Shown here: positions 1-5,605 of the stretch, piece after piece | Numbering within the stretch: the first letter of the stretch is position 1 | Layout: every line of letters begins with the position of its first letter | Source: Oscillospiraceae bacterium | Lineage (GTDB): Bacteria > Bacillota > Clostridia > Oscillospirales > Oscillospiraceae | Assembly (NCBI GenBank): GCA_031288675.1 | Contig: JAITQY010000177.1 | Span: 1 to 5,898 of the forward strand | Direction: 5' to 3' | DNA: 5,898 bases | The notes under the pieces: model-generated | Databases searched by the model: none | What the model was told of the DNA's origin: nothing | The model's input: the letters and a program-made list of their open reading frames with translations, nothing else | Program-made: the position numbers and the translations under genes

Positions 1-1258
1 CCGGAATAAACTCATACTCACGCTCACGTGCGCTAAGGCTTATGGAGTCAAGCAGCGCGCCGCTTGCCGAATACGTCGAAATACTCAGCGTATCCCCGTC
101 CGCCTCAACCGCCTGATAACAGCTCTGATTGTAGATAACTCTCGCCATCAGATTTTCGTTCGCTGTGGAGTAAAACTTCGACCCGGATACACCCATAATG
201 TAAACAATACCGTTTTCATAATCTACCTGCCCCTGATACAGCGGCATTGACCGCGCGTAAACGTGCTGGTGACCTTCAAACACCACGTCTACCCCTGTCT
301 CTTCAAATACAGGCGCCCAATTTTGCAAAACCAAAGCCGAAACCCCGTCATTTGCCACAGCGTACACCGGATGATGAAGCGCAACCATCTTCCACTTCGC
401 GCGGCTGGACGCTATATCCTCCCGTATCCACTCCTTTATAGCGTCATAATCCGCCCCGCTAAGCCCCTGTTCACCGGAATACACATGCGTATTCACAACG
501 GTTATATGCGCGTCTCCGTAATTAAACGAATAAAACTCTTCCTCAAATCCCGCAGGACCGTTCTTGGGCAACGCAAACACGTCCGTATACGCTAACGGCT
601 TTCCGCCGGGATGATTGCTTTCGTGATTTCCGTTAACCGGCATCAGCGGAATCTGCGAGAAAACAGGCTCCGCCGCGTTAAGGAACGCCGACCAGTTCGC
701 CGAATCCAATCCGCTCTCCACAATATCGCCGCCGATCATCCCGAACGCCGCGCCGGGATTACTGTTATACGCCGTCTGAGCTAACGCACTCCACGCGCTC
801 AGTTCCGCCGCCATATTCGACACCACCTGAATATCGCCGAAATACAAAAAGCTGAAACTCTCCGATCTCTGCGGCGCCGTCGTAAATTTTTTCCATGCGC
901 CCGCTCCGCCGCCGCTTACCACGCGGTAACGATACGCCGTATTAGGGCTAAGTCCCGTTGCAGTCGCTTCATAACGGTAAAACACGTTAGAAGTAACCCG
1001 GACTGCTTTTCCAATCCCGTAAACGCGCGAATACGAGCCTCCTCCGGCGTTATACACACTTTCGGCTATGTATTCAATATATGTACTTTCACTCTGTCCG
1101 GTCGTCCACGAAAACGTTTGGCTCGTCGGCTCCGGGTTCTCAGCCCACGAAAGTATCACCTGATTTCCCGAAGATTCCGTTGCCTGAACAGCCCCGCCTC
1201 CGGACACTGCCAATATCAAAGCAAGTATCAGCAGCCCCGAATAAATACGTTTCTTCAT
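1..1258 (-). CDS. Secreted purple-acid-phosphatase-like metallophosphoesterase (C-terminus beyond window)
   Basis: Reading from the ATG at 1258 gives 419 residues with no stop before the left edge, so the gene is partial. Residues 1-26 form a signal peptide (MKKR, hydrophobic stretch, likely cleavage after AVQA), so the product is exported. Residues about 31-128 look like the fibronectin-III-like N-terminal domain of purple acid phosphatases (LSPNTAYRYRV, then FTTAP). The calcineurin-like phosphoesterase domain follows: GDIQ (D142), GGDIVESG (D178), GNHE (N211, H212), VALHH (H295) and GHQHVYARS (H330, H332). These residues would bind the two metals. The tyrosine of the purple acid phosphatase GDxxY motif is Glu181 here, so a phosphomonoesterase or phosphodiesterase with other metals is as likely as a true purple enzyme. 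GGAG at 1267-1270, 8 bases upstream, supports the start. The substrate is unknown, and further C-terminal domains such as SLH repeats may lie outside. Confidence 0.9.
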   Translation of the reverse strand, partial: MKKRIYSGLLILALILAVSGGGAVQATESSGNQVILSWAENPEPTSQTFSWTTGQSESTYIEYIAESVYNAGGGSYSRVYGIGKAVRVTSNVFYRYEATATGLSPNTAYRYRVVSGGGAGAWKKFTTAPQRSESFSFLYFGDIQVVSNMAAELSAWSALAQTAYNSNPGAAFGMIGGDIVESGLDSANWSAFLNAAEPVFSQIPLMPVNGNHESNHPGGKPLAYTDVFALPKNGPAGFEEEFYSFNYGDAHITVVNTHVYSGEQGLSGADYDAIKEWIREDIASSRAKWKMVALHHPVYAVANDGVSALVLQNWAPVFEETGVDVVFEGHQHVYARSMPLYQGQVDYENGIVYIMGVSGSKFYSTANENLMARVIYNQSCYQAVEADGDTLSISTYSASGALLDSISLSAREREYEFIP

Positions 1259-1349
1259 TCTCTACACTCCGTTTTTCCCGTTTTTCACTTACAGAAATCT
1301 TCTTACAATAATGTTCACAAATTATTTACGATTACACACAAATATTCTC

Positions 1350-1378
1350 TTGACAAATCAGAAACTTTGTGCTATAAT
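1350..1378 (+). promoter_or_regulatory. Perfect consensus sigma-70/SigA promoter with no gene downstream
   Basis: TTGACA at 1350-1355 and TATAAT at 1373-1378 are separated by exactly 17 bases. Transcription would start near 1385 and run rightward into gene-free DNA, then antisense to the 3' end of the SLH gene. No rho-independent terminator with a T-run follows before 1630. The product could be a small or antisense RNA. The site also lies about 100 bases upstream of the divergent phosphoesterase gene. Confidence 0.75.
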
Positions 1379-1404
1379 GCTTGTGTAATGATTGATGACT
1401 AATA

Positions 1405-1417
1405 GTTAATGATTAAC
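1405..1417. promoter_or_regulatory. Operator-like palindrome downstream of the orphan promoter
   Basis: GTTAAT-G-ATTAAC is a perfect 6-bp inverted repeat around one central base, about 20 bases downstream of the predicted start of the 1350-1378 promoter. The 8-mer TAATGATT occurs both at 1386-1393 and inside it at 1407-1414. The 9-mer ATAGTTAAT (1402-1410) recurs at 3421-3429, upstream of the SLH-gene promoter. A repressor site is possible, but short AT-rich palindromes arise easily by chance. Confidence 0.3.
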
Positions 1418-1482
1418 ATCACTGTAATCTAAACCCATTTCCCTGTGTGGTGTTTCTCCCGTTCCCCGTATGGGCGTGGGGT

Positions 1483-1506
1483 CCCCGTCAAGCCTGCTTG
1501 ACGGGG
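1483..1506. repeat. Perfect 10-bp hairpin (inverted repeat)
   Basis: The arms CCCCGTCAAG and CTTGACGGGG flank a CCTG loop with no mismatch. Neither strand has a T-run after it, so it is not a canonical intrinsic terminator, although it could stop or stabilise the 3' end of SLH-gene transcripts about 125 bases past that gene's stop. It could also belong to a dispersed extragenic palindrome family or be the core of a small RNA made from the promoter at 1350-1378. Confidence 0.6.
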
Positions 1507-1630
1507 TAAAGGGCATTGCTCGCCCGCCGTTACCATCGTCCTCATCAAGGCGTTTCCCCCGTCCTAATTTTCAATTTGCCACTTGCAATTTGCAATTCTG
1601 ACGTATCCCTCGTCCACTCCCGACTGCCGA

Positions 1631-3196
1631 CTAACGCGCATACCTCATCAAAATCGTCGCGACTTCAGCGCGCGTTATATTATCGCTCCCGGCGGAGCCG
1701 CGCGCGTCACCGAGAATAATATTCTCCTCTATCGCCCACAGCATAGCGTCCTTCGCCCAATCGCTGACACGGTCTGATTCCGCAAATATGCTTACGTCAA
1801 GCTGAGATTTCGGCGACCCTTTAAGCCGCCACAGCATTACAACAACCTGTTCTCTTGTGATTGCGCCGGTCGGATTGCTGCCGTCCGTAATTCCCTCCGC
1901 AACCGCCCAGTCTAACACCGCCTGATACCACGGCGCGGAACTCACATTTGCCGCCGCCGCGCCGCTCATACGCGCCAGCACCGTTATCCACTCCGCCCGC
2001 GTATTCAAATCATTAGGCGCGAACGTATCCTCGCTTCCCTTGCCCTTCATCAGACCTCTGGAACTTACGAATTCAACCGCCGCGTTAAACCAGTCGCCCT
2101 GCTTAACGTCACTATACACCTTCATACCGGGCGTTTCATTTGCCGGAGTTTCCGTCGGTTCATCTGCTGTCGTCCCGTCAGACGCTCCGCCGCCCCCGCC
2201 GCCGGAAGTAACGGTAACTGCGCACTCAGCCGAATAATTCGGATTGCTGCGTGATTGTACCGTGATGACAGCCTTACCCGCTTTCTCTCCGGTGACTGCT
2301 CCGTTACTGCTCACCGTCGCTACCGACGGATCAGAACTGCTCCACTCCACACGCTTGTCCGTTGCGTCCGGCGGTACTATAGTCGCGGTAAGCGTTTCCG
2401 TCTCATTAACTCCGATAGTCATTTTATCATTGGAAATCATTATACCCGTTACGCTTATTGTAGGAGTATAGTTTCTGTCCATAATTATTTCTAACGTGGT
2501 GATTCCTCTTCCGAACTGAGAAGTCGTAGATATTCCTCTGGATAAATCGTTCTCCGTCTGCCCGATACAGAACCGCAAACTTCCGTCGCGCGTAAGATTG
2601 GTGTTACGTATGTCTTCAAAATCGTTTGAGTCAAACACGCGATCCTGCACCGAATAGATTGCAAGCATCGGCATTACATTCCACTTATCATAGGATTTAA
2701 CGTCCGTTACGTTTATCGTCCAGCTCCCCCCGCTTCCTGCGCTGAACGTATCCGTTTCAAGCAGTCCGCCGTAGTAATATTTATTCGCGTCATTTATTGC
2801 GTCGTAATCATATGTCCGCGACCAGCCGTCCGACGCCTCAAAACGCAGATAACTAAAATCCGCAAGCTCTATATCTGTCGTATAATCATAGCAATCCGAT
2901 ATAATAGTATCTATGGTTACGCCGGTCGCAATAGTCAAAACTTTTGCCGGCATTGCGTCAACAGAAGAATAATACACATCTTCCGCGTCCGTAAGTCCTT
3001 CTAATTCGGCAATAGTGTACTTGTGCAAAAGAGATGTGTTTCCGCCTTTTATTACATACACCTCTAAATACCTTGATTGCGGCACTACCGAATCATGGTC
3101 GGCAAGCGCGGCGGGCGAAAAACCTATAAGCATTGCCGCAGCAGCAAATAACGCGAATATCTTTACCCCAGCGAATGATTTTAGTTTCGTTTTCAT
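1631..3196 (-). CDS. Exported SLH-domain surface protein with bacterial Ig-like domain
   Basis: The 521-residue product starts at the ATG at 3196. Residues 1-32 are a signal peptide ending ALA. Residues about 43-240 resemble the sulfite-oxidase/molybdopterin-binding-like fold often found in clostridial surface proteins (VLTIATGVTIDTII, SYLRFEASDGWS, MPMLAIYSV, LRFCIGQ). I see no evidence that it binds the cofactor. Residues about 247-330 are a Big_2 Ig-like domain (VTGIMIS, VEWSSSDPSVATV, GKAVITV). A six-glycine run at 332-337 opens a flexible Thr/Pro/Glu-rich linker to about 357. Three SLH repeats end the protein, marked by TRAE (399-402), TREQ (447-450) and TRAE (508-511). In the family these bind pyruvylated secondary cell-wall polymer, so the protein should sit on the cell surface. 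It appears monocistronic, with promoter at 3366-3394. Its specific role is unknown. Confidence 0.9.
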   Translation of the reverse strand: MKTKLKSFAGVKIFALFAAAAMLIGFSPAALADHDSVVPQSRYLEVYVIKGGNTSLLHKYTIAELEGLTDAEDVYYSSVDAMPAKVLTIATGVTIDTIISDCYDYTTDIELADFSYLRFEASDGWSRTYDYDAINDANKYYYGGLLETDTFSAGSGGSWTINVTDVKSYDKWNVMPMLAIYSVQDRVFDSNDFEDIRNTNLTRDGSLRFCIGQTENDLSRGISTTSQFGRGITTLEIIMDRNYTPTISVTGIMISNDKMTIGVNETETLTATIVPPDATDKRVEWSSSDPSVATVSSNGAVTGEKAGKAVITVQSRSNPNYSAECAVTVTSGGGGGGASDGTTADEPTETPANETPGMKVYSDVKQGDWFNAAVEFVSSRGLMKGKGSEDTFAPNDLNTRAEWITVLARMSGAAAANVSSAPWYQAVLDWAVAEGITDGSNPTGAITREQVVVMLWRLKGSPKSQLDVSIFAESDRVSDWAKDAMLWAIEENIILGDARGSAGSDNITRAEVATILMRYAR

Positions 3197-3204
3197 ATGT
3201 GTCA

Positions 3205-3209
3205 CTCCC
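3205..3209 (-). promoter_or_regulatory. Ribosome binding site that sets the SLH-gene start
   Basis: GGGAG on the minus strand lies 8 bases upstream of the ATG at 3196. An in-frame ATG at 3211 would add MGVTH, but it has no Shine-Dalgarno sequence and would put this site inside the gene. The signal peptide also begins naturally at MKTKLK, so 3196 is preferred. Confidence 0.75.
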
Positions 3210-3230
3210 ATTGCAAACTTATATTTTTAG

Positions 3231-3274
3231 GTACAAATCAAGCAAGTTATTTTCATTTATTACTCGATTTGTAC
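3231..3274. repeat. Inverted repeat in the 5' leader of the SLH gene
   Basis: GTACAAATC at 3231-3239 is matched perfectly by GATTTGTAC at 3266-3274. The pairing extends two more bases past one mismatch, leaving a loop of about 20 bases. It lies between the predicted transcription start (about 3359) and the ribosome binding site (3205-3209), so it would form a stem-loop in the mRNA leader. It could stabilise the message, or it could be a DNA operator read as two half-sites. Confidence 0.5.
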
Positions 3275-3365
3275 ATTAATTATCACTGATATATCTTCCT
3301 GGAAAAATAGCCTGTTTATATAACTATAATATAAATACAAAGTATATCCCCTTATAAGTATATAT

Positions 3366-3394
3366 AATATATCACTCCCGCTTCCTTTTGTCAA
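3366..3394 (-). promoter_or_regulatory. Promoter of the SLH gene
   Basis: On the minus strand, TTGACA (3389-3394) and TATATT (3366-3371) are 17 bases apart. Transcription should begin near 3359, giving a leader of about 160 bases before the ATG at 3196. The region from 3310 to 3372 is extremely AT-rich, and AAGTATAT occurs twice (3340-3347 and 3356-3363). Confidence 0.7.
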
Positions 3395-3484
3395 GAATAA
3401 TTTTCTCTAACTGGCACAAGATAGTTAATCATCCACAAAAACCCGCGGAAATCTCATTTCTATTTGGTAGTTTTTCATAAACCA

Positions 3485-3511
3485 ACAGGAGCGGATAAGC
3501 TCCGCCCCTGT
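3485..3511 (-). terminator. Probable rho-independent terminator of the nucleotidyltransferase-ModE gene
   Basis: The arms CAGGAGCGGA and TCCGCCCCTG pair over 10 bp with one mismatch around a 5-base loop, with an extra A-T pair outside. On the minus strand the hairpin is followed by TTGGTTT, a weak T-tract. It begins about 36 bases after the stop codon at 3548. No plus-strand gene ends here, so it most likely serves the leftward gene. It also separates that gene from the SLH gene's own promoter at 3366-3394. Confidence 0.55.
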
Positions 3512-3547
3512 CGTTGTCCGTTAAAGTATTTTCACCCCATACAGGTT

Positions 3548-4429
3548 CTATCCGAAATACTTGCGAAAAGCCTCCTCCATATACTCCTCACAATCCGCCG
3601 TAAACGCGTCATACTTGTCCGCGAACGCCTTACATTCCTCCGTCAGCGTACTCCGCTTCTGTCCCTTCGTCTCATAATCAAACAGCCTGAACCCTAACCC
3701 CGCTTCCGCTTCGCGCACTATCCTGATTGCGTACGAATACGCCATTCCCAATAACTTCTGCGCTTTCAGTATCGATCCTGTTTCCTCCACCAACCGCACC
3801 ATCTGCTGAATTCCGGGACCGTAAAACACCCTTTCGTGTCCTATCGTCAATTTTGATGAGGGTCGTATCTGCGCTCTCAGTGTAAGCGTTTCGGCAATAG
3901 CGTCCGCGTCAATGTCTTGCGTAACGTCGGCGGTTACGCCTGCGTCGTCAACTTCTATTTCAACCGGAGGATGCTCCTTTAACACGCGGTAAATGTCGCC
4001 CTCCGCCTCCGCAATCTCGCGCAAATACTTTGCCGGAATCAGCACCGGACAGCCCCAAACGCCTTTGTAAACCGGCACCGCCGTTTCCGCCTCTGTTTCT
4101 AACAGCCGCTCAACCGTATTAACGTCAAACAGCGGGAAGTTTGCCGGTACGGCTAACACTCTGCCGCACTTGTCCGCAAGGTGTTCCGCCGCGTTTACAT
4201 AGTGGCTTACGAAGCGGCGCTTCAGCCGCGTAGGGTAGATAAACTCCGCACCAAGTCTCGTTGCGTGCAGTTCCGCTTCCCTCATTATGACGTCGCCCGC
4301 TATGACCACGCGTTTGATGCCCGCTTGCTTGAACGTCAGGATAAGCCTCTGCAAAGGCAGCATCCCCGCAACCAACCCGTCAGCTTTGAAGTTTGCCGGA
4401 CCTTGTAAAATCAGCGCAGCTGTTATCAT
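3548..4429 (-). CDS. MobA/MocA-like nucleotidyltransferase domain fused to ModE-type HTH domain, active site degenerate
   Basis: The product is 293 residues from the ATG at 4429. Residues 1 to about 185 follow the MobA/MocA NTP-transferase layout, the family that attaches CMP or GMP to molybdopterin. Residues about 194-290 match the winged-helix DNA-binding domain of the molybdate regulator ModE (FYGPG, EETGSILKAQKLLGMAYS, EAEAGLGF, STLTEE). Such fusions are known in Firmicutes. Here the catalytic signatures are eroded. The AAGxSxRMG-type nucleotide loop is replaced by ILQGPANFKADG (7-18). The metal-binding Asp of the (G)DxPL motif is Asn97 (ANFPLF). The usual GHPVL is GCPVL (Cys127). The domain is therefore probably not an active transferase but may still bind a nucleotide or cofactor and control the DNA-binding half. 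The gene is divergent from the GNAT gene and monocistronic. No molybdate transport or cofactor genes are in view, so its targets are unknown. Confidence 0.85.
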   Translation of the reverse strand: MITAALILQGPANFKADGLVAGMLPLQRLILTFKQAGIKRVVIAGDVIMREAELHATRLGAEFIYPTRLKRRFVSHYVNAAEHLADKCGRVLAVPANFPLFDVNTVERLLETEAETAVPVYKGVWGCPVLIPAKYLREIAEAEGDIYRVLKEHPPVEIEVDDAGVTADVTQDIDADAIAETLTLRAQIRPSSKLTIGHERVFYGPGIQQMVRLVEETGSILKAQKLLGMAYSYAIRIVREAEAGLGFRLFDYETKGQKRSTLTEECKAFADKYDAFTADCEEYMEEAFRKYFG

Positions 4430-4438
4430 TTTTAACAA

Positions 4439-4444
4439 CACCCC
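4439..4444 (-). promoter_or_regulatory. Ribosome binding site deciding the start of the ModE fusion gene
   Basis: GGGGTG on the minus strand lies 9 bases upstream of the ATG at 4429. The frame could also open at a GTG at 4441, adding four residues (MLLK), but that codon lies within this site and has no Shine-Dalgarno sequence of its own. Family members normally begin with Met just before the first beta strand, as MITAALIL does here. Confidence 0.6.
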
Positions 4445-4463
4445 GTTTCAGAATATTTAAGAA

Positions 4464-4492
4464 ATTATATCATAAAACTTGGAATTTTTCAA
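4464..4492 (-). promoter_or_regulatory. Promoter of the nucleotidyltransferase-ModE fusion gene
   Basis: On the minus strand, TTGAAA (4487-4492) and TATAAT (4464-4469) are 17 bases apart. The start near 4457 gives a short leader of about 28 bases. Only about 40 bases separate it from the opposing promoter at 4533-4561, so a protein bound between them, possibly the fusion protein itself, could control both. I see no clear ModE box. Confidence 0.7.
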
Positions 4493-4532
4493 TACATAAG
4501 CGAATTGTTATTTCAAAACACTCGCATCCCTC

Positions 4533-4561
4533 TTGCAATTTACCTTAAAATATATTATAAT
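4533..4561 (+). promoter_or_regulatory. Promoter of the GNAT acetyltransferase gene
   Basis: TTGCAA (4533-4538) and a perfect TATAAT (4556-4561) are 17 bases apart. Transcription should begin near 4568. The leader of about 37 bases holds a small CCGC/GCGG stem (4571-4587) and then the ribosome binding site AAGGAG at 4592-4597. Confidence 0.75.
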
Positions 4562-4604
4562 ACGGTTACACCGCAGCTGCACAGCGGGTTAAAGGAGAAT
4601 ACTT

Positions 4605-5108
4605 ATGAATTTACACCAAATTGAGACAACCGAAATTCCGCAGCTCGCCGAACTATTTACGGCGTTCGATAACAATGTCCTTATTTTAGGTCGCCGCAAA
4701 ATGATAGAAAGCGGCGAAGGGGATATATTCACGTTTGAAGATAACGGCAGAATGATAGCGGAAATTTCAGTGAACTACTATTACGCCGGCGGAGACGCCG
4801 ATTTTGCGGTAAGCGGAAAGCGCGCATGTTTATCCGCTTTGCGCGTTCTTCCGGAATATCAGGGACGCGGCTTGGCGCAATCACTGATTACGTCAATTCT
4901 TGACGTACTTCGGGAAAAAGGTTATACCGAAGCTACCATAGGCGTAGAGGACGATAACACAGTCGCGCGGCATATTTACAGCAAACTTGGATTTACAACG
5001 TTTATAAAGCGCTGCAGTGAAACCTTTCAGGTCGATTCATTCGACTTCAATTTATACTTAAAAACTATTGAAAAGCAGGAGGAGAAGCATGCTGGTCAGT
5101 GTGCTTAA
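4605..5108 (+). CDS. GNAT family N-acetyltransferase
   Basis: The product is 167 residues, a normal size for a single-domain GNAT enzyme, which moves an acetyl group from acetyl-CoA to an amine. The acetyl-CoA pyrophosphate-binding motif A is clear: strand LSALRVLPEY, then QGRGLA at 86-91, then helix AQSLITSILDVLREKG. Motif B is NTVARHIYSKLGF (118-130), with Asn and the LGF ending as in the family. There is no signal peptide or membrane segment, so it is cytoplasmic. AAGGAG ends 7 bases before the ATG, and a strong promoter lies at 4533-4561. The acceptor substrate cannot be inferred; the N-terminal half, which usually sets specificity, resembles nothing I can name. It diverges from the ModE fusion gene and may share control with it. 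Confidence 0.88.
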   Translation: MNLHQIETTEIPQLAELFTAFDNNVLILGRRKMIESGEGDIFTFEDNGRMIAEISVNYYYAGGDADFAVSGKRACLSALRVLPEYQGRGLAQSLITSILDVLREKGYTEATIGVEDDNTVARHIYSKLGFTTFIKRCSETFQVDSFDFNLYLKTIEKQEEKHAGQCA

Positions 5109-5127
5109 CACACGTGTTGCATTCTAA
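5089..5127 (+). CDS. Possible 12-codon small ORF or leader peptide overlapping the GNAT 3' end
   Basis: ATG at 5089 opens MLVSVLNTRVAF and stops at TAA 5125-5127, overlapping the last 20 bases of the GNAT gene in another frame. It is preceded by AGGAGGAG (5077-5084), the strongest Shine-Dalgarno sequence in the window, which the GNAT gene does not need. It could be a translated leader peptide, the stump of a lost second operon gene, or coincidence, because AGGAGGAGAAG also encodes the Glu- and Lys-rich GNAT tail. Confidence 0.3.
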   Translation: MLVSVLNTRVAF

Positions 5128-5150
5128 CATTAGTTAAGCGAAGCACCTCC
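5103..5150 (+). promoter_or_regulatory. Hairpin followed by anti-Shine-Dalgarno sequence after the GNAT gene
   Basis: GCTTAAC (5103-5109) pairs with GTTAAGC (5133-5139), with an inner TGTT/AACA stem. Directly after it, CACCTCC (5144-5150) is complementary to the AGGAGG at 5077-5082. The RNA could therefore either form this hairpin or mask the strong ribosome binding site. No T-run follows, so it is not a standard terminator. A regulatory role is inference. Confidence 0.35.
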
Positions 5151-5164
5151 CAAGGAAAAAATAG

Positions 5165-5193
5165 TTGACAATGGCGCGCAGGTCTGTTAAAAT
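5165..5193 (+). promoter_or_regulatory. Strong promoter abutting the EF-hand gene start
   Basis: TTGACA (5165-5170) and TAAAAT (5188-5193) are 17 bases apart, with an extended -10 TG at 5185-5186. The expected transcription start is 5199-5202, and the next gene's ATG is at 5202. The message would carry a leader of 0-3 bases and no ribosome binding site. Confidence 0.75.
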
Positions 5194-5201
5194 ATATAGG
5201 T

Positions 5202-5591
5202 ATGGAACAATTTACTATCGAGCCGTTGCCAAAGGATGGCGAAAAGCTGTTAGACGCGCTGAAGAACGGTCTGCTGGTCGCGGTACGCAGCAAGAACGAT
5301 TTTATGTACGTGCTTATGCGGCGCGGAAATTACCTGCTGTATTTGCACACTCCGGGCTCGCCAAGCGGCGGGCAGAAGCGTTTTGAAGTCAACGACAAGT
5401 ACACCGCGATTATTAAAAACTTCGCCGCGCTGTGTGATATGGCTTTTGCCGTTACGTTCGACGAACAGAAAATGGAACTTTACGCGGTGCTTGCCGGTGC
5501 GGAGGACGCGATACTTGAGAAATTCCCCGGCGGCGACCGCAACGCCGACGGTACGGTTGACTTCGGGGAACTGTTGGAAGGCAAAGGATAG
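5202..5591 (+). CDS. Hypothetical 129-residue protein with a C-terminal EF-hand loop, probably leaderless mRNA
   Basis: I do not recognise the family. The protein has no signal peptide or membrane segment. Residues 1-100 look like a small alpha/beta domain with strand-like stretches (LLVAVRS, FMYVLMRRGNYLLYLHT, FAVTF, MELYAVLAG). Residues 112-123 form a textbook 12-residue EF-hand or dockerin-like calcium loop: D112, N114, D116, G117, V119, D120, E123. It follows the helix AEDAILEKF, and only LLEGKG remains after it, so the second EF helix is cut short. The ATG at 5202 is the only sensible start: an in-frame stop lies at 5166-5168, no ATG, GTG or TTG falls between, and no Shine-Dalgarno sequence precedes it. 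With the promoter at 5165-5193, transcription should begin at or just before the ATG. A role in calcium-responsive regulation is possible but unsupported. Confidence 0.75.
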   Translation: MEQFTIEPLPKDGEKLLDALKNGLLVAVRSKNDFMYVLMRRGNYLLYLHTPGSPSGGQKRFEVNDKYTAIIKNFAALCDMAFAVTFDEQKMELYAVLAGAEDAILEKFPGGDRNADGTVDFGELLEGKG

Positions 5592-5605
5592 CCCTTAACT
5601 TATTT

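Larger units (their letters stand above)
1259..1630. other. Gene-free region with orphan promoter, hairpin and short repeats
   Basis: No convincing coding sequence lies in these 372 bases. The part next to the phosphoesterase gene (about 1280-1420) is AT-rich and should hold that gene's promoter, but I see no good minus-strand -35/-10 pair there. A perfect plus-strand promoter lies at 1350-1378. The rest (about 1430-1560) is G+C-rich and contains a perfect hairpin. Around 1570-1600 there are short repeats: CAATTTGC at 1572-1579 and 1586-1593, and a tandem TTGCAAT at 1583-1596. The patchwork look suggests dispersed extragenic repeats, which is an inference. Confidence 0.6.

Noticed and set aside
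247..595. Plus-strand reading frames inside the phosphoesterase gene
   Set aside because: They are antisense to clearly conserved catalytic motifs and show no domain or ribosome binding site of their own.
1483..1506. Rho-independent terminator for the SLH gene or the orphan transcript
   Set aside because: The stem is perfect, but neither strand has a T-run after it, so I list it only as a hairpin.
4445..4604. A ModE-type operator between the divergent promoters
   Set aside because: No convincing inverted repeat resembling the known TATATA-type ModE box could be found by eye.
5171..5386. A basic 71-residue plus-strand frame starting MARRSV, overlapping the EF-hand gene
   Set aside because: It lies in another frame of the better-supported 5202-5591 gene, its start falls in the promoter spacer, and its Arg/Ala-rich content is typical of a shadow frame.
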